Assembly (NCBI RefSeq): GCF_012913485.1
Contig: NZ_CP051774.1
Coordinates: 372,001 to 436,000, forward strand
DNA from: Luteolibacter luteus
GTDB taxonomy: Bacteria; Verrucomicrobiota; Verrucomicrobiia; Verrucomicrobiales; Akkermansiaceae
DNA: 64,000 bases
Direction of reading: 5' to 3'
Shown here: in pieces, positions 15,003-23,461 of the stretch
Position numbering within the stretch: position 1 is the stretch's first letter
How the letters are laid out: every line of letters starts with the position of its first letter
The notes under the pieces: generated by a model
Told to the model about the DNA's origin: nothing
Database searches by the model: none
What the model saw: only the letters and a program-made list of their open reading frames with translations
Program-made: the position numbers and the translations under genes

Positions 15003-15890
15003 ATGGCCAAGCTGCAAAGAACAAGGAAACGCAGGGACTTGCCCGCCCGCCCCGCCCGGCCTATCACTCCCGCAGCAGTGACAGATCCCTATCTCGACCG
15101 CTTTTCGGGCATCGGCCGCCTCTACGGAATCCCCGCGCTGGAAAGATTCCGGCGGGCCCATGTGGCCGTGGTAGGCATCGGAGGCGTGGGCTGCTGGTCG
15201 GCGGAATGCCTTGCACGTTCGGGAATCGGGAAAATCACGATGATCGATGCGGATGACCTCTGCGTGACGAATACGAACCGGCAGATCCATGCGCTGGATG
15301 GCACCTACGGGAAGCCAAAGGTGGGCGTCATGGCCCAGCGGTTGCGGGCGATCCAGCCGGAGATCGTGGTGACCGAGCGGCAGGAATTCTTGTCAGACCG
15401 CAACGTGGACCACTTCCTGGAAGGCGGCTTCGATGCGGTGATCGATGCGATCGATGCGGTGCGTGCGAAATGCGTATTGCTCGCCCGCTGCCGTGAGCGC
15501 AGCGTGCCGGTAGTGGCCTGCGGTGGCGCCGGCGGGCGGCGCGATGTCACCCGGATCAAGGTGACCGATCTGGCACGGACTCGCGATGACGCGCTGCTGA
15601 TGGCAGTCCGGAAGCGGCTGCGGGATGAGCATGGATTTCCCAAAGCACCGATCGGCGAGAAGGTGAAAAAATTCGGGATCGAGGCGGTATTCTCGGAAGA
15701 GCCGCCGCTTTATCCCACCTGTGAAGGCGGCGTGAGCCATGAGCGTCCGCAGGATCTCCCGTCCGGATTGCGTTGTGATGCAGGCTACGGCACGGCGACG
15801 CATGTCACTGCGGTCTTCGGGATGATCGCCGCGGGACGGATCCTGGAGCTTTTGGCAGGAAACTGGGAGCAGCAAACGACGGAGGATTGA
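15003..15890 (+). CDS. tcdA: tRNA threonylcarbamoyladenosine dehydratase (TcdA/CsdL, ThiF-like)
   Basis: An E1-like ATP-dependent enzyme that cyclises t6A37 in tRNA to ct6A. The 295-aa protein has a basic N-terminal extension (~1-25) before the conserved RFSGIGRLYG (~33). The nucleotide-binding Rossmann part shows AVVGIGGVGCWSAECLARSG (~55-74) and IDADDLCVTNTNRQIHAL (~80-97), a signature of the TcdA group. DAIDAVRAKCVLLARC follows, and CDAGYGTATHVTAVFG is near the end. The catalytic-cysteine partner systems (CsdA/CsdE) are not in the window. It is divergent from GH32 with ~110 bp between. Confidence 0.9.
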   Translation: MAKLQRTRKRRDLPARPARPITPAAVTDPYLDRFSGIGRLYGIPALERFRRAHVAVVGIGGVGCWSAECLARSGIGKITMIDADDLCVTNTNRQIHALDGTYGKPKVGVMAQRLRAIQPEIVVTERQEFLSDRNVDHFLEGGFDAVIDAIDAVRAKCVLLARCRERSVPVVACGGAGGRRDVTRIKVTDLARTRDDALLMAVRKRLRDEHGFPKAPIGEKVKKFGIEAVFSEEPPLYPTCEGGVSHERPQDLPSGLRCDAGYGTATHVTAVFGMIAAGRILELLAGNWEQQTTED

Positions 15891-16110
15891 GGCAGAGGCA
15901 TCTTGGCAAGAAGCTTCGCGCGTGCCCGGAAAGGGCTCTACTGCTTGGGGCTTGAAAGTTGCCCCGGGCGGTAACGATAGGCTCGTCGCCATCGTTCGAA
16001 GGGTGCTCTCCTGCAGAGCCCGACATCTGGACCACGGAAATTTTCCGGTCACAGGGGATACGCCTCACCCAACAAAGGAATGAATCATTCATCTTCCATG
16101 ATTCATCTCC

Positions 16111-16863
16111 ATGAAATCACCATACTTATCCCCCCTCGCCAGCATCCTCTTCGCCTCGCTTCCGGCACTCCTTCCCGCCTGCGAGGTTAAAATCAACAAC
16201 GACCCGGCCTTCACGAAGTCGCCGAGCCTCAAGATCAAGTCAGTGGCCGTCGATTATGTGAAGGACCTCGATCTGATGGTCTTCAGCATGAATTTGGATG
16301 GACCCGCTGGAAAGACCGTGCCGAAAGCTGCGGGCCAGCTCGACGGAGCACCAGTGATGGCCTACGTTTTCCCCACTTCCCTGAAGGCCGCCGACGTCGG
16401 AATGGGAAATGCGGAAGGCATTGTGGCTCTGGCGATCACCTCGCATCCGGACTTCGATGACACTCCTCTCTGGGATGAGGATGCGAATGGCAAATACGAT
16501 GACGACAAGGTCATCTACCACACCCACTGGGCCCTGCTCACCAAAGACGATCGCGTGCCCGGCGGCCTGGCGGTGAAGGAATTCAAGAAGGAGGACAAGA
16601 GCGTGGTGCTGCCGCCGACGAATTGCGGTATGCCGATGTACTTGGATGCGGCAGGACACTCCGTGGTGGAACGTGGCAACACGATCAAAGCACTGGTCCC
16701 CGCCTATTATCTCCGGAACAAGACCAGCTTCAAATTCGACGGCGTGACTTGTTACATGCAGGTGAACACCTCGTGCATGGCGAAGCCGATGCTGGGGGTT
16801 TACGAGGTTTATTCCGTGGCCTCAGGAAACCTGAGCCTCCCCTACTCCACCGCGGCTAAGTAA
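16111..16863 (+). CDS. Putative lipoprotein, unknown function (250 aa)
   Basis: An exported protein with an N-terminal signal (ILFASLPALLPAC) whose LPAC can serve as a lipobox, cysteine ~25. The mature part contains a DEDANGKYDDDK stretch that could bind calcium, and four to five cysteines that may form disulfides (TNCGMP, GVTCYMQ, NTSCMAK). No enzyme family is recognised. The upstream 220 bp contain GGGCTCT (~15928) and AGAGCCC (~16015), a long-range inverted pair. It is followed at 28 bp by the OsmC gene on the same strand. Confidence 0.7.
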   Translation: MKSPYLSPLASILFASLPALLPACEVKINNDPAFTKSPSLKIKSVAVDYVKDLDLMVFSMNLDGPAGKTVPKAAGQLDGAPVMAYVFPTSLKAADVGMGNAEGIVALAITSHPDFDDTPLWDEDANGKYDDDKVIYHTHWALLTKDDRVPGGLAVKEFKKEDKSVVLPPTNCGMPMYLDAAGHSVVERGNTIKALVPAYYLRNKTSFKFDGVTCYMQVNTSCMAKPMLGVYEVYSVASGNLSLPYSTAAK

Positions 16864-16891
16864 GCAGCCTATCCTCACATTCCCAACAATC

Positions 16892-17311
16892 ATGAACCGA
16901 CATGCCTCCGCCCGCTGGAGCGGGACCGTCCAAGCCGGAAGCGGCGTCCTGACGACGCAGAGCGCGGTGCTTTCCGAGACGCCGTATTCCTTTCGTTCCC
17001 GCTTCGGCGATGGAACAGAAACCAATCCCGAAGAGTTGCTGGCCGCCGCGCACGCGGGATGCTTCACCATGGCCGTCTCACTTTTCCTCGGAGAAGCGGG
17101 CTTCACACCAGAGACACTATCGACGCGGGCCGATCTCAGCTTCGACCCGAAGGCGTTGGAGATCACGGCGATTCATCTGAGCCTGAGCGCGAAGGTGCCC
17201 GGACTAAACGATGAGATGCTACAAGAGCTGGCTGGAAAGGCGAAGGCCGGCTGCCCGGTATCCAAGGCCTTGCGTCCGGCAATCACCCTGGAAGCGAAGC
17301 TGGAGCCATGA
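16892..17311 (+). CDS. OsmC family peroxiredoxin
   Basis: A thiol-dependent peroxidase that detoxifies organic or fatty-acid hydroperoxides. The 139 aa carry both conserved cysteines: AAAHAGCFTMAVS (C~57) and AKAGCPVSKAL (C~120), plus the N-terminal W-x-G pattern (ARWSGTVQAGSG). Spacing fits the OsmC rather than the Ohr subgroup. Cytoplasmic. It could be co-transcribed with the upstream lipoprotein and the SDR gene that begins 81 bp later. Confidence 0.9.
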   Translation: MNRHASARWSGTVQAGSGVLTTQSAVLSETPYSFRSRFGDGTETNPEELLAAAHAGCFTMAVSLFLGEAGFTPETLSTRADLSFDPKALEITAIHLSLSAKVPGLNDEMLQELAGKAKAGCPVSKALRPAITLEAKLEP

Positions 17312-17392
17312 TTTGAAAGAAGGGCTTTGCGAAGCCCTTGCCGAAGGGGTGGAGTGATGCAGATTGCGCTGCAATTCACCCCGCCCCTTCCC

Positions 17393-18091
17393 ATGCCCAA
17401 ATCCGCCATCATTCTCGGTGCCTCATCCGGCATCGGCCTCGAACTCGCCAAGGTCCTCTCCGAGAAAGGCTATCGTCTCGGCATCGCAGCCCGTCGTTTG
17501 GAGTTGCTGAAGGCCCATGCGACTGGCGATCCGAACGTGGTTTCGGTCAGGGCCATGGACCTCTCCCGCGCGGATGCCAGCGGGATCTTCGCCGAGATGG
17601 CGGAGGAAATCGGTGTGGTGGACCTGGTCGTGATCAGTTCCGGCACAGGGCACCTGAATCCGGAGCTGCAGTGGGAGTTGGAGGAAGAAACGATCGCGCT
17701 AAATGCGATGGGTTTCGCGCGGATTGCATGCGTTGCAATGAGCATCTTCGAGAAGCAAGGTCATGGACACTTGGTTGGGATCTCATCAGTGGCAGCCCTG
17801 CGCGGCGCCGGTGAAGCACCTGCCTACGGGGCGACCAAAGCCTTCGCCTCGCGCTACCTGCAAGGCCTCCATCTTCGTGCAGGGAAATGGAGCGGAAAGA
17901 TCCGCGTCACCGATGTGCGTCCCGGCTTCGTGGATACACCGATGATGAAGGCGGACAAACCCTTCTGGGTGGCGAGTCCGCGAAAGGCGGCGGAGCAGAT
18001 CGTTTCGGCGATCGAAGCGGGCAAGCGAATCGTCTACGTCACGAAGCGCTGGAGCCTGATCGGCTGGCTACTGCGGCATCTACCGGAGTGA
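17393..18091 (+). CDS. Short-chain dehydrogenase/reductase
   Basis: Classical NAD(P)-dependent SDR. The ATG at 17393 places the dinucleotide-binding ILGASSGIG motif right at the N-terminus (residues ~7-15), so it is preferred over the longer frame. The 232-aa protein then shows the R-R pair of an NADPH-preferring enzyme (IAARRLELL), an NxxG-like position as SSGTGHL, catalytic Ser in GISSVAALRG (~137) and Y-x-x-x-K as YGATKAF (~150-156). The tail DVRPGFVDTPM is typical. A C-terminal hydrophobic stretch (WSLIGWLLRHLPE) may associate with the membrane. The substrate is unknown. Confidence 0.9.
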   Translation: MPKSAIILGASSGIGLELAKVLSEKGYRLGIAARRLELLKAHATGDPNVVSVRAMDLSRADASGIFAEMAEEIGVVDLVVISSGTGHLNPELQWELEEETIALNAMGFARIACVAMSIFEKQGHGHLVGISSVAALRGAGEAPAYGATKAFASRYLQGLHLRAGKWSGKIRVTDVRPGFVDTPMMKADKPFWVASPRKAAEQIVSAIEAGKRIVYVTKRWSLIGWLLRHLPE

Positions 18092-18103
18092 GGGAGGTGG
18101 CAC

Positions 18104-18472
18104 ATGGCCTGCATAGGGGATGGCATGGAGTTCTTCTTTCCAGGCGCGGCATCGATCTCCGAGGCACACCGGCTTCACCAGGAGCTCGCGGAGGATCTGA
18201 TTGAGACGACAGGCTGGGCGGTCACGCCGGTAAAGGTCTATGCGGTCCGCTACCGGGCGCAGGAGCGGGAGTTTCTGGCGCAGGTGGGAATCGTCCATCC
18301 GCCCTTCCCCGATGAAGCACCGGTGAGGGCGATCTTCGATACTCCTGCTGCCTTCCTGATCTGCACGTCGATCCATGGTAGCGGTGGAACCTTGCCAATC
18401 ATCGTGAGCCGGAGCGCGGTGTCGGACGTGGAATACTTCAACGGCATCCATGATCCGGTGGCGATCCGCTGA
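18104..18472 (+). CDS. Hypothetical protein, 122 aa
   Basis: A soluble 122-residue protein starting 13 bp after the SDR stop, with a strong Shine-Dalgarno-like AGGGAGG upstream of ATG 18104, so it is probably translated from the same mRNA. It reads as a mixed alpha/beta domain (HRLHQELAEDLIETTGWAVTPVKVYAVRYRA, AFLICTSIHGSGGTLPIIV). It has no signal peptide and no catalytic motif that I recognise. The HGSGGTLP segment could be a loop in an enzyme-like fold, but that is speculation. Confidence 0.65.
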   Translation: MACIGDGMEFFFPGAASISEAHRLHQELAEDLIETTGWAVTPVKVYAVRYRAQEREFLAQVGIVHPPFPDEAPVRAIFDTPAAFLICTSIHGSGGTLPIIVSRSAVSDVEYFNGIHDPVAIR

Positions 18473-18499
18473 GCCGGTGTATCGTGGATGCGGCACACC

Positions 18500-19303
18500 A
18501 TGAAGATCGCAAGCTACAACGTGAATGGCGTGAACGGCAGGCTGCCTGTGCTGCTACGATGGCTGAAGGAGGCGGAGCCCGATGTGGTGTGCTTGCAGGA
18601 GCTGAAATCGCCGGAAGAGAAACTGCCCGTCGCGGCAATCGAGGACGCGGGTTACGGTGCGATCTGGCAAGGCCAGAAAAGTTGGAATGGCGTGGCGATC
18701 CTCGCGAAGGATGCCGTGCCGGTGGAGACACGGCGTGGCCTGCCGGGTGATCCCGATGACACGCATAGCCGCTATCTGGAGGCAGCGGTGAATGGGATCC
18801 TGATCGGATGCCTCTATTTGCCAAATGGCAATCCCGCGCCGGGGCCGAAGTTCGACTACAAGCTCAAGTGGTTCGATCGCTTCATCAAACACGCGAAGAG
18901 CCTGCTGAAGCAAAAGGTGCCCGTGGTGCTTGCCGGCGACTACAATGTGATGCCAACGGATCTGGACGTCTACAAGCCGGAGAGCTGGCGGGATGATGCG
19001 CTATTTCGTCCGGAGGTGCGCGAGGCTTTCCAGAAGCTGCTCAAGCAAGGATGGACGGATGCGATCCGCACCCTGCATCCGGATGAGAGAATCTATACGT
19101 TCTGGGATTACTTCCGGAATTCCTTCGCCCGGAATGCGGGCCTGAGGATCGATCACTTCCTGCTCAGTGAAGAACTTGCGCCGCGTTTGCTAAGGGCAGG
19201 CGTGGACAAGGAAGTGAGAGGCTGGGAGAAGACCAGCGACCACGCACCGACCTGGATCGAGCTAGCCGGGAAGCCGAAGCGGAAGAGGGCGGCGAAGGAG
19301 TGA
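18500..19303 (+). CDS. xthA: Exodeoxyribonuclease III (AP endonuclease)
   Basis: A DNA-repair nuclease that cuts at abasic sites and has 3'-phosphatase activity, cytoplasmic and Mg-dependent. The start ATG 18500 gives the standard MKIASYNVNGVNGR. Other family motifs: CLQELKSPEEKLP (metal-binding Glu), WNGVAILAK, PVVLAGDYNVMPTDLDVYKP (catalytic Asp/Asn), TFWDYFRNSFARNAGLRIDHFLLS and the final SDHAPTWIEL with catalytic His. 267 aa, normal length, with a basic lysine-rich tail. It starts 28 bp after the preceding small gene and is convergent with the large ELWxxDGT gene. Confidence 0.95.
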   Translation: MKIASYNVNGVNGRLPVLLRWLKEAEPDVVCLQELKSPEEKLPVAAIEDAGYGAIWQGQKSWNGVAILAKDAVPVETRRGLPGDPDDTHSRYLEAAVNGILIGCLYLPNGNPAPGPKFDYKLKWFDRFIKHAKSLLKQKVPVVLAGDYNVMPTDLDVYKPESWRDDALFRPEVREAFQKLLKQGWTDAIRTLHPDERIYTFWDYFRNSFARNAGLRIDHFLLSEELAPRLLRAGVDKEVRGWEKTSDHAPTWIELAGKPKRKRAAKE

Positions 19304-19322
19304 TACTTCTACTCCATGGAGA

Positions 19323-22121
19323 TCATTCGATCTCCAATTCATGCAGCTCCCTGCCCGTCGAGGGATGGGCGGCGTGGAAATACAGCTTCCCATTCACCAC
19401 CTTCAAGTCCTCCGGAGCAGAGCCGAGCGGCCCCGGTTCAACATCCGCCACCAGCACCGTGCCAGCCTCCGTGCCATCGCTCCGCCAAAGCTCTGAGCCG
19501 TGGGCTACATCATACGCGGAGAAATACACCATATCTCCCACCGCCAGAAATCCTCCGGGCTGGGATCCATTCCTTCCCGGATTGATCTCCTTCAGCTTCT
19601 TCGTGCCAGCTGCGGTGCCATCCGTCACCCACAACTCGGAGACATCGTTGCCATCGATCCGCTCATGCCCGGCATAGAAGAGTTTGCCGCCCGCAATCGC
19701 ACCAAGCTGGGAGGCATGCTGCACGTAGCCAGGCAAGTGCGGCGTCGTAAGGCCTGATAGCAAGGGATAGGTCCCGGCTTCCGTGCCATCGCTACGCCAC
19801 CACTCCTCAGCATGAAGAACAGTGCGACCTCTTCCGGAAAAAATATGAATCCCTCCAAGATCAAACCCCGGACCCACATGATGAACGGTGGTCTCGGTGT
19901 AAGTCGTCTGGACCTGCACGGTACCCGCGGTAGTCCCATCACTTGTCCAAAGCGTTTCGATTCCCGTGGTTGGAATGCTCACGCCCATCGCAAGACGATC
20001 CCCTACCACCGTAAGGTTCACGGGACCCCCACCCGGATTGAGACCCCAGTCGTCCTTCACCACGACGGTTCCTTCAGGCCTGCCGTCGGTCTTCCACAGG
20101 GCGCGACTGCCATCGGACTGTTCGCGAGTGAAATACAGGAAGCCCTTGAAATCGACCATCCCCTCTCCCCCGCTCTGGGTCACCATCATGCCAGGCGCGA
20201 TCCTCAGGGTCCCCTCCTGCGTGCCATCGGTGCGCCATAGGCCGCTGGCAGCAGGATCATCCTCCACATTCGCCGCATAGTAGATCGCTCCGCCACTGGG
20301 CACAAAGCCGTCCAACCAATTCCGGGATCCGCTATGATCGTGAAGCAAGCGGGTGCCGCGGCGGCTGCCATCCGTCACCCACAACTCGTGACGCCCGGTG
20401 AAAGACGTGGTCACGGTGAAGAGAGCTTTACCGTTCACTTCTCCGCGGAAGCCTGCGACATCCATATAATCCGCCTGTTCCGTCTCCAAATATCGAGGAG
20501 AGATCCACAGCGGCTTCGTCTTCACGCCAGGAACCTTCGTGCGGTGCTGCTCGACCTGCCAAAGCTCGCTTTGGAGGCCATAACCGAATTTCACCATAGA
20601 GAGCAACTTCCCGTCCACCTCGGCATACGGCGTTGGTTCCTCGGTGCCGGAGTTTGCCTCGAAAGCAGAAGCCGTGCTTTTCCCGGGTTTCGTGAGCTGC
20701 ACGACCCCGCCACCTTGAGCACGGGTTCTCCAGAGTCTATCTGAAGCCTGCCAAGGCGCGGAGATGAAACATAGCTCGCCATTCAAGGCGGTAGCCTGAT
20801 CAAGGTAGCTGTAGCTATAGGGGTCATGGCCCCGCATGCGGACGACACGCCGGGTGCCAGCCACGGTGCCATCCGTGCGCCACCACTCCGGATCACCTCC
20901 GAGGACCAGAAAATACACGTGCCTGCCCGCCACCATGATGTGTTGCGGACCGACCGCATCGGCCGCGCTGGAGGTCTTCTTCAGCATCCGGGTTCCGGCT
21001 TCCGTGCCATCCGTGACCCAGAGAGCTAGCCCCCCGCCATCCCCTGAGGCGGAGAAATAAAGCGAACCCTGCCACATCTCCATCCAAGCATAGAGCGCAG
21101 GACCATAGATCATTCCGTCAGAAGGATCCTTCAGCGTGATCTCCCGCGTTCCACCGGTGCTACCATCGCTCCAGAACAGATGGCCCATGCCAAAGAGATC
21201 GTGTGCTGAGATATAGAGCCCGGTGGCGGTCGGAACCATGTCCATGATGAAGGGCCACTCCCCGGCGTCACCCGGCGTGATCTTCACCAGATCGCCGCCG
21301 TCCATGGTGCAAGACCACACGTGATTGTCCGAGAAATCAGCGCTCACACAGCCATAGATCCGCCCATTCGAGATCGCGATGCTGGTGGCATAGCCCGAGC
21401 CGGACGGAGTCATGTCGACGATTTTCCGCGTGCCCTCGGTCGTCCCATCGCTGCGCCAGACTTCACCTTCGTTCGCGGTGAAGTAGCAGATCCCCTCCAG
21501 GCTCTCGAATTGATGGACATACTCCAACAGAGGTCTGCCAGCCTCATCCTCCGGTTCGATGGGACGGGTCCCTTCGGGAGTACCGTCCGTGAACCATAGG
21601 CCGTAGCCATTGCCGGAGGACCACTCCTCACGCAAATAGAAGAAGCCACCTTCACCATTACCGGAAAGGGGTGTGAGATTGCCATCGACTCCTTCCGGCA
21701 TCTCCGTGGCGAACTTCGTCCCTGAGGAAGTTCCGTCAGTAATCCACAGCTGGTTTCTTCCGGAGGCCAAGGTGATGCGGACCATCACCGAAGCACCGCT
21801 GGCAATCGGTGAATCGGGATAAGAGCCCAGCGATCCCGGCACGATGTCCGCAAGCATGCGCGTCCCCTTCTTACTTCCGTCGGTCACCCACAGTTCATTC
21901 CCCGTGGCCAAGGTCGCCATGGGAAAGACGGAACGATCCGAGCCGAGCGGGACGATCCAATCGATGTCCGCGCTGAAATCGCCGGGCTGGCGGTTCAGGT
22001 CGATCAACCGCGGCGCCAAGGAAGACTCCCGCGCAGAAGCATCAAAGGCTCCCGCAAGGATCGTGAGGATCAAGCAGGGTATCGTGGCAGGCCGCAGGAA
22101 AAAGGAGCTCAGCGAGGACAT
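19323..22121 (-). CDS. Secreted ELWxxDGT-repeat protein (932 aa)
   Basis: A large exported protein. The ATG at 22119-22121 is chosen because it leads directly into the signal peptide (IPCLILTILAGAFDASA). The body consists of about fifteen repeats of ~45-60 residues centred on the ELWxxDGTxxGT motif (ELWVTDGS, GLWFTDGT, EVWRSDGT, ALWVTDGT and so on), ending close to the C-terminus. This repeat family likely folds as a beta-propeller-like chain and is found in large exported bacterial proteins of unknown role. No anchor or sorting signal is seen at the C-terminus. It stands alone on its strand between xthA and the tRNA-Asp region. Confidence 0.85.
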   Translation of the reverse strand: MSSLSSFFLRPATIPCLILTILAGAFDASARESSLAPRLIDLNRQPGDFSADIDWIVPLGSDRSVFPMATLATGNELWVTDGSKKGTRMLADIVPGSLGSYPDSPIASGASVMVRITLASGRNQLWITDGTSSGTKFATEMPEGVDGNLTPLSGNGEGGFFYLREEWSSGNGYGLWFTDGTPEGTRPIEPEDEAGRPLLEYVHQFESLEGICYFTANEGEVWRSDGTTEGTRKIVDMTPSGSGYATSIAISNGRIYGCVSADFSDNHVWSCTMDGGDLVKITPGDAGEWPFIMDMVPTATGLYISAHDLFGMGHLFWSDGSTGGTREITLKDPSDGMIYGPALYAWMEMWQGSLYFSASGDGGGLALWVTDGTEAGTRMLKKTSSAADAVGPQHIMVAGRHVYFLVLGGDPEWWRTDGTVAGTRRVVRMRGHDPYSYSYLDQATALNGELCFISAPWQASDRLWRTRAQGGGVVQLTKPGKSTASAFEANSGTEEPTPYAEVDGKLLSMVKFGYGLQSELWQVEQHRTKVPGVKTKPLWISPRYLETEQADYMDVAGFRGEVNGKALFTVTTSFTGRHELWVTDGSRRGTRLLHDHSGSRNWLDGFVPSGGAIYYAANVEDDPAASGLWRTDGTQEGTLRIAPGMMVTQSGGEGMVDFKGFLYFTREQSDGSRALWKTDGRPEGTVVVKDDWGLNPGGGPVNLTVVGDRLAMGVSIPTTGIETLWTSDGTTAGTVQVQTTYTETTVHHVGPGFDLGGIHIFSGRGRTVLHAEEWWRSDGTEAGTYPLLSGLTTPHLPGYVQHASQLGAIAGGKLFYAGHERIDGNDVSELWVTDGTAAGTKKLKEINPGRNGSQPGGFLAVGDMVYFSAYDVAHGSELWRSDGTEAGTVLVADVEPGPLGSAPEDLKVVNGKLYFHAAHPSTGRELHELEIE

Positions 22122-22306
22122 GATAACTAGGCCGGACAACGGAGTCGTCATGAAGGAGCGACTTCTCCCACGCCGAAGCCAGCAAAAATCAGGTTTCCAG
22201 TCCTAACGGCCCAGCCGGATCAGTTGAGTCGCGAAGCTCCTATTACCCTTTGGCAGACCTCATCGCATCCTCTCCGTCTTCGATCCGAAAAGGGATCACG
22301 CGAGCA

Positions 22307-22331
22307 CAAAAAAGCCGCCCCGAAGGGCGGC
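22307..22331 (-). terminator. Strong intrinsic terminator after tRNA-Asp
   Basis: On the minus strand the stem GCCGCCC / GGGCGGC has a TTCG tetraloop and is followed by TTTTTT. It lies 23 nt beyond the tRNA-Asp CCA end and probably ends the fabD-tRNA transcript. Confidence 0.92.
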
Positions 22332-22353
22332 CATTTTTACCACTCATAAAGAG

Positions 22354-22430
22354 TGGCGGAGCGGACGGGACTCGAACCCGCGACCTCCGCCGTGACAGGG
22401 CGGCATTCTAACCAACTGAACTACCGCTCC
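22354..22430 (-). tRNA. tRNA-Asp (anticodon GTC)
   Basis: A 77-nt cloverleaf on the minus strand: acceptor GGAGCGG pairing with CCGCTCC, D arm GTTCAGTTGGTTAGAA, anticodon loop CCTGTCACG with GTC, T arm GCGGGTTCGAGTCCCGT, and encoded CCA at 22354-22356. It lies 91 bp downstream of fabD on the same strand, ahead of a strong terminator, so joint transcription is possible. Confidence 0.97.
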
Positions 22431-22521
22431 GTTCGCTGTAGTTGAGTCGCCTTGCGGCGTGCGCCGAGGCTATTGGGGAGCTCGGCGCAGCGCAACACCA
22501 TTTTTGACTATTTCGTATCTT

Positions 22522-23448
22522 TTATTCGAGCTGCTCGGTGACGGCCTCCAAAGACGCCAGATCCTCAATGGAATACACCGTTGCGTCCTTTTCGATTTTT
22601 GCGACCAACCCGGCCAAAACCTTGCCGGGGCCAAGCTCGATGAAGGTGCGATGACCCTTCTCAACGAGCAAACGGATCGATTCGGTCCAGCGAACGGAGC
22701 CCGTGACTTGCTTCTCGAGCATGCTGCGGATCTCCGCGGGCTCCGAAACTACGGAAGCGCCGTAGTTGCACACCACGGGAATTGCAGGCGATTGCATGGA
22801 GACGCCAGTGAGTTCGGCGGCGAGCTTGTCCTGCGCGGATTGCATGAGGCGGCTGTGATAGGCACCGGCCACGTTCAGCTTGATCGCGCGGCGGATGCCA
22901 TGGTCACGGGCTTTCTCCACGGCCTTGTCGATGCCATCAACGGTGCCGGAGAGGACGATCTGGCCGGGGGCATTGAAGTTCGCCACATCCACATCGCATT
23001 CGACGGCGAGAGCCTTCACGGCATCCTCTTCCCCGCCGATGAGAGCGGCCATGGAGCCCTGCGTCGCTTGGCAGGCTTCTTCCATGAAGAGACCGCGGCG
23101 CGAGACGACCTTCAGGCCATCTTCAAAGGAAAAGGTGCCCGCAGCGCTGTGCGCGGTGAACTCTCCCAGCGAGAGACCGGCAGCGGCCACGGGATTCAGT
23201 GCCCCGACCCGCTCCTTGAGCAGGGCAAGCGCCACGAGACCGTGGAGGTAAAGTGCAGGCTGGCAGCGGGAGGTACGGGTAAGCTCCTCATCGGGCCCTT
23301 CGAACATAACCTGAGAAAGCGGGAAGCCGAGGACTTCATCGGCCCGCTTGAACAAGGCCTTGGCCGTTTCCGAGGCCTCATAGAAATCCTTGCCCATGCC
23401 CACTTTCTGGGCGCCCTGTCCGGAGAATAGAAGAACGACGTCGCTCAT
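22522..23448 (-). CDS. fabD: Malonyl-CoA:ACP transacylase
   Basis: Transfers malonyl groups from CoA to acyl carrier protein for fatty-acid synthesis. The ATG at 23446-23448 gives MSDVVLLFSGQGAQKVGMG, the usual N-terminus; 308 aa. The active-site serine lies in AAGLSLGEFTA (~90), a GLSLGE variant of GHSxGE. QPALYLHG, the conserved R in VSRRGLFMEEA (~117) and catalytic His in GAYHSRLM (~198) are present, as is GPGKVLAGLVAKI near the end. The gene lies 13 bp downstream of glycerate kinase on the same strand and upstream of tRNA-Asp. The other fab genes are not in the window. Confidence 0.95.
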   Translation of the reverse strand: MSDVVLLFSGQGAQKVGMGKDFYEASETAKALFKRADEVLGFPLSQVMFEGPDEELTRTSRCQPALYLHGLVALALLKERVGALNPVAAAGLSLGEFTAHSAAGTFSFEDGLKVVSRRGLFMEEACQATQGSMAALIGGEEDAVKALAVECDVDVANFNAPGQIVLSGTVDGIDKAVEKARDHGIRRAIKLNVAGAYHSRLMQSAQDKLAAELTGVSMQSPAIPVVCNYGASVVSEPAEIRSMLEKQVTGSVRWTESIRLLVEKGHRTFIELGPGKVLAGLVAKIEKDATVYSIEDLASLEAVTEQLE

Positions 23449-23461
23449 TGCGCCCGCTGTC

